DNA from: Trichopria drosophilae
Taxonomy: Eukaryota > Arthropoda > Insecta > Hymenoptera > Diapriidae
Assembly: GCA_030407085.1 (NCBI GenBank)
Contig: CM059582.1
Coordinates: forward strand, 156,388,501 to 156,452,500
Reading direction: 5' to 3'
Length of the DNA: 64,000 nucleotides
Shown in pieces: positions 1-14,187 of the stretch (within the stretch, counting starts at the first letter, position 1; each line of letters starts with the position of its first letter). A program made the translations under genes and the position numbers. Below the pieces are notes generated by a model. That model was not told the origin of the DNA. It saw only the letters and a program-made list of their open reading frames with translations, and ran no database searches.

Positions 1-3000
1 AATTATACACCAGTTATATTAGGACTTATAAGTTGGCTTATTGACGCGATAGAGGTCAATGGCGACACCAGTTACAATAATTGTAGTCGACACGCGCATA
101 ACGTTCCTGGTAAACAAAACGCTTGATCCTGTGCCATAAGCATCACATTTTACAAATGGCGTTTTGTGGTGAAAAAGGACAGTCTCCCTTACGAAGGCCT
201 GACTAGATATGTAGTCCTTTCCTCACCTTATTTCTACTACAGCGATGCGATCTTCCATCTTTGAGATCCCTAAGAGAAATGAAATTAGGAAAGCATTCAA
301 GCGGCCTCTTTTATCCATTGATTTTTCTTGCAATGCCATAAAAATAATGCATTCCTTAGTAACTTCCACCAGGGATGATTGGCACGCAAATAGCGATTAC
401 TCTACATTGAAATTAAATAAATGTTGGGAAAGTTCCTTACGTGGCAAGTTCGAATCCTTATTTGTTAAATTTTTTCTGTTTATTTTCGTATAATTGAAAA
501 TTCATGGAGTATTATACAAAGTGAAGGTAGGAATTCGAGACTATTACCGACATCTATGGGTAGTTATAAATAGGGTTAACGGTTTTTCTGTGATCGATGA
601 GTCGTAAATATTATCCCGAATGAAAATAAAAATTAACGATGCGTTTGCAAGGACACAGACTGTCGACAAACTTTAAACATTGGCGATTACTTGTTGCGTA
701 ATTATGTCTTATTTATTTATATGCGTTGTTTTGTGTGGGGCGATAAAAAGACCATTGTTAAGTAAGAGATTTACGAACAACAATATCTACTGATTAATCT
801 ACGCATTTCCCGGTGTCCTGTGAGCCACGGATATTTCTTGCAAACATTGTGTTTATATAGTTACCTAGAATAACCTTACTTGCATTATGGTTGATTTAAA
901 ATAGATAATACTTGTTTCGCAAACCATATTATTTTAAATCGTGCTGAGTTTACTCATTTTTCCTATATATGAATGATAGAAGTAATCATATCTTCAATAT
1001 TTACTATCGGGAGAGTATGGTTACTTTACTTTACAGTATGCAACATATCCTCCAATGACTAATTAATCAATGTCATAGAGGGCTTGGAGCTATATTTAGT
1101 AGAATAAGTGACTAAATCAGACATATGTTGTACTAGGGTACTAAAGTAAGTTCGGTATGTGCATGATATATCTGCAAAATGTATATACAACCAATTAAAG
1201 TTTTCGTTCACGAACTATAATTGTTATAATATAATAAATATCATAGATAAACTGCACGGTAACAGCAAAACACATGTCTTATTTCAGTTTTGTGTAATTC
1301 AAGAATATGTACTCACTTAGTAACATAAAGTTATATCTTATGCTGATGCGAAATATGTAATGTTCCTTTTTCTTATGACACTTCAAGTGAGTATACTCTG
1401 AGTGTGATCATCCAAATTAAAAAAAAACGTCTTGTTAGTATATTTCTTTGCAGATCTTTTTAACTTTATTGATAGAAACTTCTTCTCTTAAAACATCCGT
1501 ATATTCTAAATAAAAACAGCGCGACGTATTTCCATAAATTATTGTCAATGAATCCTTTAAAAGATTTTTTTTATATATATATGATCTTATATTATATCAA
1601 TTATTAAACTCAAACTAGTTATCTAAGACAGTATTAAAACCAGAATTTTATGGATAATTAATTTTGAATACCTCTCTATTCATAAAGAATACTTAAATAC
1701 ATGAATTCCTTTATTACAAACTTAACCTGCCTGTATCATACATTTTTTCGCACTCCGGGCATAGAACTCGATATTGCGCCCGACAGTATGCAAATTATCG
1801 CACTGCACGCCTGTTGTATTAAAAAATATCGGATATAACATATGTTGCGCCCTGGTTACATAATATACTATTAAAATATTAGTAGTTGAGAGAAATGCTT
1901 ATTTAATTAAAACACTTTATAAACGGCATGAAATAATCTTGAATCCATTCAAATGATTATTATATACAATGCTTACTCGCCAATAATTTAACTATCTATA
2001 TAATAGGATTTATTTGAACTAACACAAATCAAATATTGTTTTTAAACTGGAGTTTGCTTAAAATGTTAATAATCATTTAACATCAATTTAATACGTTCAT
2101 TTGGTCCAATTTTCAATGCATAAAGTATAATATATTATACTAACGTTGTACTATTAAAAGTGCTCAGTCTATCTGTCTGCAGGAGAGCCATCTTCGGAAT
2201 ATTGTTTTCTGATATAACATGAAAAAATATATTCGTCGTCTACTGCATTATTCATAGACATGAACATTAACCATAATAACAAAAAGACAGAAAGATATAA
2301 AAGATAACATTTCACGTTATTTTTTCTTAAAACGTCTGAAACTCGCATAAAACTCATATCGACTATATAACAGCGTACTTTTGTGCTAAATTGAGTATAA
2401 CAATCTAGAGACGGAAATTATTGCTAGCGGCATTACAACTCCGCTTCAGTTTTGTATAAAAATGAAATTAATTCACTTGGCTTTTGTTTTTACGTGAACG
2501 GAGTATATTATTTGTAACTTATTTATATGTGCTGCCAGCTATACCTACGCATATATGATTCGCCCTGTATTTAATGTTTGAAGAAAATGTTCGGAATTAG
2601 GCATTTCAAGCATTTAATAAAAAAGAAAACAATCTGCATAATTCACTTTGTTAAATCTAAGACGTTTATAATTAAGAAATATTTAAATCGTCACTTATCA
2701 TTATTTATACATAAACTATATCCTCGTTAGAACTATAAAACTTTAAAACGCAAATTTCAAATAAATAATTTAAATCTGACAAATATTAAGCTTTAATTTC
2801 GTTATGTGGTGATTTATTTTAAGTTCTGGCGAAAAATCCAGATTTTTGCCTATTTATATTATTGACTAAATTCAACCGACTATCTTAAATAGCCATTCAG
2901 AGAAAAAACGTAAAGCTTTGCCCAATGGCATCATTTGTCTTGCGTAATTCCCACTCTAAATTGGTTTAAAAATCGATTTACTCCTTCATGGTTCGTGTGA

Positions 3001-6000
3001 GAATGCAATGCTGTGTATTTTAGATTGGATTTTGAAAAAATAATCAGGGATAAAAATACTTCTCGGCATTATTCGACCGAACTCCAAAATCAACATGAGC
3101 AATTGCTTAACTTAGAAAAATAAAATGTTAGATTTACATCTATTTATGCAGTTATTTATGTCTCAAAATAGTATATTAAGTGATCGCTTAATTTTGAAAT
3201 GAATTCGAATTAGACGAAGTTTATTCTCAAAATTATAGTTATTATATATTAATATATTCGATTATGTGATATATTAGTTATTAATTAAATATGCGTGAGT
3301 ATATATTTACGTATAAACATTCAATGTTTTTAAATATTGATGTAGTAAAATAATTTTTTTTATGGATAAGAAGCATACTCCATTCTAATTTCAAAACAGA
3401 TATCTAAAACGAAAATAAAATGTGAGTGATAAAACAAAATAAATTTATTGTGTAAATCGGCTTCTATTTTTTAAACGCCCGTTGAAAGCATTTTACAAAA
3501 GAGGAAATCTCTGAGCTCTTACTAAGAAAGAAGCTAATGAAAAGTAAAAAAAATTTAACAACATCGATTAAGAATTTAAGTAAGACAAAAGCCCATAGAT
3601 ATATAATTAATGATGTGCATAAACACGCTACATTATTTCAGTTTTTGCTTATAAATGTATTCATAATCGTCTCTAAAACATCAGATAAAAAATTCATTTC
3701 AATGCGAAAGAATTACATAAACGTACTACACGGCCATTTTGGATCTTTAGTACTTGTTAAGACAATGCTTCTTTCAATGAAGTCATTTATGCACTTGCCT
3801 TTATACATATAATTAAAGGAAAATACTTGATGGTTCATTACCTTAAAAAGAAGAAAGAAATCCATTAGATCTCGATAATGTACATTCTTGTCAATTGAAA
3901 AGTGAAGTACTTTCTGTAATGGTGTTTCAAGTTTCAGCACTTAAATATATTATTTCTAAAATGGCAATGTAAGATAAAGAGATTGTTATACAAGCTACGA
4001 TTAGTTTTCTGTTTTTCATATTAATTAGGTTGTACTATTTTTATCGTACATTATTGATGAACTATAACAAATAATTTAAATAGAAGCGAGTGGGGTACAC
4101 TACGTCTCATCTTTTGTTGTACGAATTATTGCTCTCAGTGCAGAGTAGTGTGGAATAAAAAATACAATCCATGAATGACTTCGAGGTACATATCAGGTAC
4201 ATAAAAATAATGAAACAATGTAAGTAAGAGAAAATAATATTTTAGGCCACTGGTGGGGTACAAAGAGTCAGGCAGTTGAATAATGGAACGTGGGGCGTAT
4301 TGTGTCCAGTAGGTATAAAAGTCATTTTTAAAATTTTTATTGATTTTAACAATCTGAAAAATATTATTAGCAACAACCTTTATCTCATTTTTTTATCGGA
4401 ATAATATTACTGGTATAATTTTTTGTACAATGTTTTAATATTTAGGTACCTATTTTTCTTTGACGCAAACCTTAATAAAGGTTTGATACCTTCTTAAAGA
4501 ATTTCATAGTTGGTGAATCGAAATTAGAATAAATAAAAGAAGATTAAAATAAACATGGAAAACGATGTTAAATAAAATTAAAAGAACAACCAGAAACACA
4601 AAAATAATATTGTAAACTTATTTTTAAAATATACTATTTTATATTGTTTTGTCGTTTAACGTATATTTTCTTATGAATGTTACTTTACAGTCCTTATTGC
4701 TCGTGTAATTTACTAGAGTAGACTTTCAGATAATAGAGGTTCACATAAAAGTAACTTTTATATATCAATATATGTATATTACACTAAGTCAACAGTCGGT
4801 AGTTACTTGCTTTTACGATGGCTTCTATCATGAAAACGGAAAGACTGTATAAGTTTCCAAGCAGATAATGAATTTTTATACCGATTGGATGTATCCATTA
4901 TAGTACCTTGAAAGAAGCACTTTCTTAAATTAATTGTGTATTTGCTTTTGTTTACGCGAAAATGTGTTCAATAAAATTCCAACTTTTCCTTAGCAGTGTA
5001 TTTAATGGGAAAATGTTAAATATTTTAAAAGTAACTAAGCCATTCGTATGTTAATATTTGAAATTGACAGCAGAAATTAAACAAAGTCAAGTAAATAATC
5101 AAATCATGCTTTTATCGCAACGATAGGTTCTATCTTGATGGTGTTACATTTCAGATTACGTGTTAAATAAACAGAACCGTACGGAGTAATATTTCCACAC
5201 AAATAACTGCGAAATTTTGATAGATAACTAAAGTAGGGTTACAGGGTTTGCAGTAAATTTTAAGCTAAAATGATACCGAAGATGTTTCCTATCAACCGAT
5301 ATGTGAAAAAAATTAAGATCGTTTTAATTTTTTGTTTAATTACATACAAAGTGATTAAATAATTTTTAAAAACGTTGAGAGGAGAAGCATCGTAAAGAAT
5401 TTACTACTTAGGATCTCTCTACTTATGATATAATCTTTTATGTCTTGTTGCACTGGAATAAATACGCGTTATGTGGACCGATTGGATTAATCACTTTAAA
5501 ATTATATATATAAGTAAACACAGCTATGACGTAATTGATGACATTCAAAATGGTGCATTACATTTTAAAACACTTCTTCGGTCAGAAAAATATAGTTTTC
5601 TTTTAAAAAAAAATCGTTATATTTACAATTTCTGCATTATTATATTTTGAATTCGTTTCCTGTTAGTATTTCCTTAAGTATGTAATGAACTTTGTTTAAA
5701 GAACATACATTAAGAAAAGAAGTTTAGTTCGGGCAATAAGGAAAAATTTACTGTGAGACCTATATATTATTTAAAAGGATTCTTGGCGAAACAATTGACG
5801 CAAACAAACATCAGTTATTTGGAAAATTGCATTAAACCGGGTTATGCAGCACTGAAAAAAATCATTCTTTTAACATTATTATTATCAAATATTGCAGGTA
5901 TTGTTGTAGTCAATCAATTATCTAGTCAAATCTAAAGGAAGTCACTGAACGTCATATAATAAAACAAAGCAAAATCATTTCAAACAAAACAAAAAATAAT

Positions 6001-7571
6001 TATTTGCATTAGAAAAATTAACGAAATACGTGTTTTCGATAACGTAATACTTTCTATGAAAAAACTTATTCAAGACTGTTAGAAACTCATAAATTTGGTA
6101 TTTTTATTAGTTTTATTTAATTTTTTTAGTTTCATCGAATTTCTTTGAAATGCTGCTGAAACTGGGACAGTATTTTAATTCTTCTGAAAATCTTTGCACT
6201 CGAAAGGACAAAAGATATGCACAAATATTAGCATTACAATAACAATTTCATCGTCAAAATTGAATGATCCGATCAAAAGTTAAGGACAATAAACAAAACC
6301 CGCTGCCGAACTGGTGCCTTTCCCCTGTAAAAATGGATTTTCAACGTGAGTGTGATATTACTCGCTATTGGTCGACAGATAACACACGAATTAGGAAGAA
6401 ATAGTGTTTATCTTTTGAAAATATTAAAAATTCTAATGGTTGCGTGTGTGCTCTGTAACGATATAGCCAAATAGTTTTTCTAAATGTCGATATTTTTGCT
6501 ACGTAAATCAGTTATTTATATATGAAATTGTCGTATTTATTTACTGGATATATTTGAATTAACGAGCCTTTTGAAATATCTAAAACTTTCGTCCGTTACA
6601 ATTTAACTGAATCAACAAGGACAACATTCGAACCTGCGAGTACGCCAATATTTACCTTACCAAACGTGTCCAACTTCATAGAACTGCAGGTGTTCGTCAG
6701 TAAAACTTATGGTTGGGATTGCAACACGTGTTTGATAACGTTTAATTGTGTACATCGAAAACAACCATCTTAGGATGTATGGATAGCCTAAAAATTACGT
6801 CAAACACTAAAAATTCAAAGTTGATGAATGTGCTGATTGATTTTATATGAATACAGTGCGGCTAATAAATAATCATGGAAACCAGTGCGACCTTGAAACA
6901 ATAATATTATCTATGATGATAATTAATCTGTTTATATTATCCTTAATTATTATTACCTACTTGTTGTAGTGTGAATAACTCCCAGCGATTCAGACACTTT
7001 AGAAAGGCGTCGAAGCAAGAAATGTCTGGCAATGGGTTATAAAGATAAAATCTTAATGCATTTGGAAACAATTAAAAAAATTTACCAAACTAAATATTGC
7101 GAGTAAACAAATTTGATGGAAATTTCATCAATTTTTGATAAAATCTAGTCAGATACAAACGTGATGCAGAAAAGATCCCTTTTTGAAACACAAGTTAGGT
7201 GCGTAAAAAGGTACACAATATCCTAATATTGGACATAACAAAAATTACTTTTTGATCAAAACTGAACCTCAAGAGAATCTGAGGAGTGGATCGTAATTCC
7301 GTATTGATCTAGTTTCAGCCTTTTTATGATCGAGTAAAGATCAATATTAAATTATACTTAAACCTGAGAGAACTGAAATAATATTCCAAAATTGAGAAAC
7401 GAATTCTTTCTTGATCAAACCAAGATCATTTTTTTATCCAGCATTTAAAGTTAATAAATCTTTCCAAATTAATTAATTTTTAGATTTCTTATGTGATTGT
7501 ATTTATACCAGTTTTTGGAGCTCGAAAAATATATAACGATAAATGTCATTTACGCAGTTCATTTCTGTAAT
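1..7571. other. AT-rich DNA without recognisable gene or repeat family
   Basis: I read both strands and found only short chance frames, poly-A/T runs and simple TA tracts (for example near 1570-1580). There is no long open frame, no tRNA-like box pair and no clear inverted-repeat element. A slightly less AT-rich patch lies around 4085-4320, with no identifiable content. Confidence 0.6.
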
Positions 7572-8474
7572 GGAGGAGTGTCAATAAGGTTGATTTTTGG
7601 ACTCGGATGTCACACTTTTTCGATTATACATTTGGATAGCTGATGTCAAGAGCTTTTCAAAACGCCATATAAAAGACCTTTTACGTTGGGACTAGGCATA
7701 TCTATCATGGATCAAAGTGAGAATAAAATTGCAAAATATATCGGTACAAGTTTAGTCTACAAAATGAAAAAAATCAATGCATTGTTATGAAACTTCATGA
7801 ACTTTTCTGCTTTTTATAAAGAAATTCTAAAAAAAAGTTTAAAAAGTTAAAAAGCAAAAAAAAAAACAGTAACTCTGCCACTGATGGTCCCAAGGCCGTG
7901 TTTTGAAAGAGGATGGTATTCATACACATGCAATTGATTTTTTTTAATCATTCACCACATTGAGCCAGATATATTTGAAAACTGTTATTTTTTATATTAT
8001 TAAACTATTATTTTTATCATATTCATGATCACGAATGTGGAATGTTCCATATTGGATCCGACATTTTGAGTTTTTGAAAACTGTCATCATATTCATGATC
8101 AGCTACCTAAAAAAATCCCCAGTAAGATGTTTCATATGAATTTGATGAATTTTTGAAAAAATCCTCCGCCATATTAATTCCGCCATCTTGAATTTTTTCA
8201 AGTTGTCGTCATATTCATGATCAGCGACCCCAAAAAAACCCCGTGTAAAAAGTTTCATAAAAATGCATTGATTTTTTTTCATTTTGTAGACTAAACTTGT
8301 ACCGCTCTATTTTGCAATTTTATTCTCACTTTGATCCATCATAGATATGCCTAGTCCCAACGGAGAAGGACATTTATATGGCGTTTTGAAAAGCTCTTGA
8401 CATCAGCTTTCCAAAAGTGTAATCGAAAAAGTGCGACATCCGAGCCCAAAAATCAGCCTTATTGACACTCCTCC
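7572..8474. mobile_element. Foldback element with about 224-base terminal inverted repeats
   Basis: The left end begins GGAGGAGTGTCAATAAGG and the right end is its exact reverse complement. The similarity continues inward to about 7795 on the left and 8250 on the right, with scattered substitutions and small indels. The 450-base centre holds reverse-orientation copies of the roughly 122-base monomer described at 8030-8250. No reading frame encodes a transposase, so this is a non-autonomous foldback or MITE-type element. I could not find a convincing target-site duplication: the flanks are ...TCTGTAAT on the left and TTTAGGGT... on the right. The superfamily is therefore unassigned. Confidence 0.85.
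8030..8250 (-). repeat. Two reverse-oriented 122-base monomers inside the 7572-8474 element
   Basis: The landmark ATTCATGATCAG(C) occurs at 8091 and again at 8213, a spacing of 122 bases. Each copy is preceded by a GGATCCGACATTTTGA- or TTCCGCCATCTTGAA-like block. These correspond to the GATTACGAAT and AAAATGGCGGAT landmarks of the same monomer in other elements of the window. A weaker third copy may start near 7970. Confidence 0.65.
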
Positions 8475-8799
8475 TTTAGGGTATGTTGTGAAGTAAATGT
8501 AAATAAAGAATTATAGTAATTATAACAAGAATCGCAACTACGATAAAATCATTGTAATACCGAAATAATCACTGATCCATAATATCACTAAGCATCATTC
8601 AAATAAATGTTGTATTTTAGTATTAACCGCACAGCCGCAACTGGTTTTATGGTTCATAAATACAAAATGTACACACAGAAATCACAAAATGTACGTCTAA
8701 CCGAAGCGTAAGAATTTATTAGACATATCGGCTGGCTAGAAGAACTCTTCGACATTCATTCGATTCTAATTAAGCTCTTTTGTACCACCGGTAGGTAAG
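8475..8799. other. AT-rich spacer, nothing recognised
   Basis: This stretch lies between the foldback element and the G+C-richer region. I see no frame, repeat or motif of note. Confidence 0.5.
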
Positions 8800-9990
8800 A
8801 AAGTTGTAAAGTTCTAAATATGTCGCGAATACATTATACTTTATTCCGCCACGAAAACCTACAAAATCTACGACAAGAGCTGGTGCATTTCTGTCGCAGT
8901 ACAAGCTTGGGTGCGAATTTATTCCATCCACCGTTAGTCGCGAAGCGGGACGAAAAATTTGCGTCGTCCCTTTGCATAACTAGATTCAATCGAAAAGCGT
9001 TTTCGCCTTGCAAGCGAGCACGAGTTTCTGAATGCATCTCGTCGAGGCTGCTGTATACGAAGGAGCTTGCACAGTGGCGAAGGCGAGTCCACGCTGTGCG
9101 TCACAACCAACGACCATCTCCGAATCGATGAACCGACGCGCTCGTTCCCTTACGTGGGCACCGACACACACTTTCTTCCACTGTATGTCAATAAATCAAT
9201 GAACCTATACTTCCGAATAAAAGTTTATACACGTAAGCTCCTACGGACGCGCTCGTAGGCATGCATTTTCGCATTCAAAATTTTGGAGTGCTCAACTATA
9301 GATGCGCCTACATCAGTTCGTGCACGTACGTCAAGAAAGAATACAATATAGCAGGTTATATACGTGTATAAGTGCGCATGTGTGTATGTTTTTATTTGTG
9401 TACACACATCTACGTAAGTAGTATATAAGTGCCAGACACCGTACATCCATGCCCTATTTGGGAAAGTTTGAGAACCAATCGTCAGGCAATTGTGAAGCTT
9501 TCAACGTTTTCGTCACGCGCTTGAAAGGGAAGCTACCATCAGAGTAAAGTTCATCTCTTGAAATCATCTCTATCTACGCTTACTCAGTCTGCTCGGTTGG
9601 ACGCTCTGAATGTCGGGCGTTCTAAACTCTGCGTTGCACTGCCTTTAATTGAATTCTCAAATAGTGCACCAGCAACCCATATTCTGCGACAGTAACACAG
9701 TTATGATACTCCAGCTAGCGCGAAAAAGGAATGGTGAACGGCGACGAATTAACATTTTTTTTTGCTTTCACTGGTCGTTTGGAATAATATCGGTTTGGAC
9801 GGAAAACAAATATGTGCCAAAAAAACTACCAGTAACACCACGGCAAAGAGCGAAACGAAAAAAAAATATCGAAGCATTTTACGTACTTTTCACCTTTCCT
9901 GTTGCCCCTTTCATTTCCTCGATTGCGTTACTCTGCTCTCGCGTTGTTTTACAGTCGTTCTTCTCTTACCCCGAACTGAAATAAAGTGAG
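8800..9990. promoter_or_regulatory. G+C- and CpG-richer stretch, possible regulatory DNA or non-coding exon
   Basis: Base composition shifts clearly from the AT-rich surroundings. CpG dinucleotides are frequent (CGTCG, GCGCTCG, ACGCG) around 8940-9250 and again at 9540-9960. Several overlapping frames of 60-110 codons are open here on both strands. That is expected when stop codons become rare in G+C-richer DNA, and none has a recognisable protein signature. In AT-rich insect genomes such islands often mark promoters, enhancers or untranslated exons. No TATA box, initiator or splice pattern decides between these. Confidence 0.3.
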
Positions 9991-10312
9991 AAAGGAGTTT
10001 CTTCCATCGCTAACTGAAAAGTTTCTTCCCGGTAATTCCGATAAATTCCTAATTTTAGGGATCGAAGTAGTGGAGAAGTGTTTGAACATTACTAGGCGCT
10101 TCTAAAATATGCTTTAAGACAAATAATCGTGAAAAGGGAAGTATGTTTGATATTGATCAAATTTTCTTTTTTATGAATAATTTTGATTTACTGACTGAAT
10201 GTTTCCAGTAAGATACTAAATATATAAATCAAGATACTAATTGCAGATTTTAAAAAATACGGAAAATATTTCGAAATGTTTGTCATTAGAGGTGTAGTAA
10301 GGAAAGTGATTG

Positions 10313-10662
10313 CACTAAGAAAAGTGTTTTCTACCCAGAATTAGAATTATATACCGTAAAAGACAGTCTTTTATTTATAGAAATTCTCATATTTTCTGTT
10401 ATCAATTAAATCACGAACGTTTTTTCGTTATTGTAACGAATATATTCATTTATTTGAAATTTTCTCTTTCAGTTAAAAGCCATCTTCTAGCATATGAAAA
10501 TATTACAAATATCTTTTTTTACGTATAGCGAAACATTATATTATAATAGGACAGTTTACAGAGTTTTTTTCTTATCTTAAATGAACAAATATCGCATGAA
10601 ACAAAGATCTTAGAAATATTAAGGGAAGCAGAATATTGTTTGGAAAAACACTTTTTTCAGCG
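10313..10662. mobile_element. Degraded copy of the CACWRAGAAAAGTGT MITE family (copy 1)
   Basis: The left end CACTAAGAAAAGTG and the right end CTTTTTTCAGCG are imperfect reverse complements. Sub-terminal sequence also matches the element at 29026-29426. Both have a CTACCCAGAATTAGAAT-like block just inside the left end and a TTTTCTCTTT...TAAAAGC...TAGCAKATGAAAATAT block in the middle. This copy is shorter (about 350 against 401 bases) and has lost a clear TA target duplication, so it looks older. It encodes nothing. Confidence 0.6.
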
Positions 10663-12950
10663 TTGGAATAGCCGACAGTGTTCTTAATGTGGGTTTTTGC
10701 AGTTTCCTACATTGACAAAAAATGTGAGTATGGGGTCATCTTCCGTTAATCTGTGATACTACTAGATTAAATTTATATAATAAATTACAAATATTATCTA
10801 TCAAAACTGTCTAATAAATGTGCAACAATATCTTACATTTTTATAAAAAAAATTGCCTAGTTCAATTGTCTATTTGTTGTAGATTGAACAAGAATATAGT
10901 AATATACTTAGTAGTCACTATTTATAACATTTTTATAAAATAGCTAATATGATAAGTGTTCAAACTGATTGGCTAAGAATAGTAACTGAACACAATGTAA
11001 ATGTATGTCGCTTTCCACAAAATAGAAACAGGATTGCAATCGAAATATAATAAAACTATCATTGTATAGATAGTTATACAGTTAGATAGTTCAAATCTCG
11101 AAATGTACGAAATTCTCATGCATTCCGGATATATGAAATCCCGCCTTCATACGGTTCTATTTAATTGAAGATTAAAAACTTTCCACCAACGATTTCAGCA
11201 ATAACTAAAATGAATTTTCGAGTTCAAATTAAATTATTTTCTTATAACAACGCACTAGTTTTCGACTGGGCATAGTTTTATTTAACATTTAAATAATTGC
11301 TGATACTTTCTATCTCATTTATTCAGAATCAATGTTATTAGTATTTTTGGCAGGACAAATTACATCTCAAGAAGAGATTTTGAACAGCCGCAATATAAAA
11401 ATATCTTATTAACTTGAATAAACATATGCTGGAGTTGTCTAAAAATATTGTTCACTCATATTTCTTGGTAATAATTCAGAAACATTCGTGTCTGAATAAT
11501 ACAACCACAAATTTACTCCCATTTAGTCCTGCAAAAATATTTAACGTTTCCAAGAGTGTACAAATCAATAAAAGAAATAAATGCGGATGATATTAACGTT
11601 ACTTTAGAAACATGTTGAAATAAAATACTTATTTATTCTGGACAAATGATATGTATATTTTATGTTCATACCACTTACTACGAAATTAAGTAGCGAAGGT
11701 AAACTAATAAAAAACAAATAATTCGGCTAACAGAATGTCGGTGTTTATATTTATACTTATGTCCATTTAACTAATAGTGGGTATAGAATTTTGTTTCATT
11801 CTAATGTACAACTGAAACTAAATTATTGGGTCGATAAATATTTTTTATGCATTAAGCATAAAACGGGCATTTTACGCCTCGTTTTCAGGGCGCAAAATTT
11901 CCAATGTATTAAGATAGGGATTCTGCTCCCTCCTCATTGTCAAAAAACATTGAAATTTTCACACCTACTGAATAAAAAAATTATGTTCGTATCACCGGGT
12001 AAAATAACTGTTACGCCCTTGATATGAAAATAACTATTTCTTCTTTAGTAGTCTCACTGATATTATGTTATGTGAAATTAGACTTTCCTTATTCAGGGAA
12101 TTTTTATTTCAAAATTAATAATTTTGAACTTAAATTATCTGCCGGAAATCAATTATCCTCATTTTTAGTAAGCTCAATCAATTTGATTATACTTGAAAAC
12201 ATTTGAAGATCACCCTTTATTTTCGAGGCTACGAATAAGAATCGTGGATGCAAATTGATCTTAAGACCAACCAAGATCAACTAAGATCAGTTTTGACTTT
12301 TTTGAAGTGTATCGTTTGAGATAACCTTTCTTTTTTAAGATGGCCATTCGTATTGCAGCATAATGTAAAAATTTATTTTTATAACATTTTTTTCGCAATG
12401 GTTAATCAGAATATATTTTCAGTTGATATCATAATGTAGAGTTGTTCTTAATATTACGATTTAGTAAAAAAAGAAACTTTATATTTGCCCTAGATGTGTT
12501 TAAAAATTTCACGAAAAAATCGACTACACTTTTCGCACCATAATCATATCTAATCTTAAAATTCGTCAATAACTTCTTTTTATAATAGAAAATACAATTC
12601 ATAACCACAGAAATTAAATCAGTAAAATAATAAATTAATGGATCGTAAAATTTCCATTTTAGAAATGAGTTTCTAAGTTATTAGACTACGAGTTAGAATT
12701 GTATTTATAGTTATATTCTATAAGTAAAATCGAAAATATTAGGAAATAATCTTTTATACCATGTTTTTAATTCGATGTAACCTGAAAAAAGGTACATTAA
12801 CTAGCAGTCGTTGGTAAACAACAGAGTTAGAATATTATCTTTCAGAGTATATTTTAGCTAATTAAAAAAATATAATTTCTGAATAAACTTAAAACATTCA
12901 TGATAAGAAATGGATATCTGAGGCTACTATACTTCAGGGTTAAGATAGGG
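10663..12950. other. AT-rich DNA, no gene recognised
   Basis: Only chance frames are present. A small inverted repeat (AAAATTTCCAATGT near 11896, ACATTGAAATTTT near 11947) is the only local structure I noticed. Confidence 0.5.
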
Positions 12951-12959
12951 ACCAATCAC

Positions 12960-13022
12960 CTTTTATGCATCCGCTTAAGTGGTTGGTGCTACTAACCATC
13001 TAATTTTATGAGTGCATAAAAG
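12960..13022. other. Nested hairpin (63 bases)
   Basis: CTTTTATGCA at 12960-12969 pairs with TGCATAAAAG at 13013-13022. Inside it TGGTTGGT pairs with ACTAACCA around a three-base loop, with one G-T pair. This could be a chance cruciform, a tiny foldback relic or a structured RNA. It does not match a known insect microRNA seed that I can recall. Confidence 0.3.
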
Positions 13023-13748
13023 TATTTTTTATATTTACAATGCGTTGAGGTAATATAAAAACAATATTTTCTCCATTCTTAGTCATGAATATATCAGTAA
13101 ATCGGTATTTATTATACAATTTTAAAATATGATATTTTATTATAATTTATTTTCCTAAGAATCCCCATATCAGAAAATTTACATTTTTATCGTATATATT
13201 CCTCTTGCAACATTCTGCGCCTGCTGTGCATGGTATATTGACTATTTTGTTGTATATACACACTTATCCCATGACAAGTGCCTTTTACGAATGTCAAAAC
13301 GTTAGTTGCCAGATCGATAGTAAAGATGGTAAGAATAGGCTGTTGGATGTACGGAAGAACACATAATACGAGTCGCGTTTTGAAGGCTGTCATATTATCG
13401 TCATTGCGGTAATATTCCCGCTGAATTTTTCATAAAGGCGCAGGGAAGGCAGGATACAATGCCTATATTTTACTAAAGCCTTGTTAAGAGCACCAATCCT
13501 AACATTTTTTCTCATGTAATTACGTAAACGTTACTTGAAAAAGAAAATGGTTTACCGGACGTCAGGTTACTTATTTATGTACCGTTCAGGATTCTCCTTC
13601 GTCGATACGTTCAAATGTAATGTTGTGTATAATAGAGTAATATTATGACTCATACTATGAAGAATTAATACAAAAAAAGTTGGAAATCAAATCTAGTTCG
13701 AATTTAACGGTTAATTTTCTATTTAATGAACTGAAATTATAGTTTTAA
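13023..13748. other. AT-rich DNA, nothing recognised
   Basis: There is no long frame and no clear repeat. Composition is slightly higher in G+C around 13200-13470, without identifiable content. Confidence 0.45.
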
Positions 13749-14187
13749 GGGGTCTACCTTAATTAGAACCTTCAATAAAAGACAGTTTTTGAAAATTATT
13801 TAGACATCTTTTAATATAAATATTGATATATAATAGAAAACATGAAAATAATAGTTCAAAAAAAGTCCCAAAAAAAGGCCTGTCCGCACTGTTGATGAAA
13901 TCTCTGGGATGGATGGCCTGAAACAAAAAAATTAAACGGCGTTAGATTCAGTATGTTAATAGCTATAGCGCATTTCGAGAGATTTTTTATGTTTGAAAAT
14001 TGACAAATTGGCGGACATTTTTCGAAAGAAAAAACAAAGAAACACGTTTTTTTACTGTTTTTGTAATAAACCTCCTGATAACTGTATACGATTTGCTGAG
14101 AAACTTGAAAAAAAAATTAACTGAGAATTAACTGCTAAAAGAATATTTCTCGAAACTGACCGACGGTTATAGGAATTAAGGTCCCCG
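13749..14187. mobile_element. Possible small DNA element bounded by GGGG(TCT)ACCTTAATT repeats
   Basis: The left boundary GGGGTCTACCTTAATT and the reverse complement of the right boundary, GGGGACCTTAATT, agree except for a three-base gap. The 440-base interior is AT-rich and non-coding. Only the outer 13 or so bases are shared, and no target duplication is clear, so the call is tentative. Confidence 0.4.

Noticed and set aside
435..460. GCAAGTTCGAATCCTT resembling a tRNA T-arm
   Set aside because: No matching D-arm, anticodon arm or acceptor stem is found within tRNA distance on the same strand.
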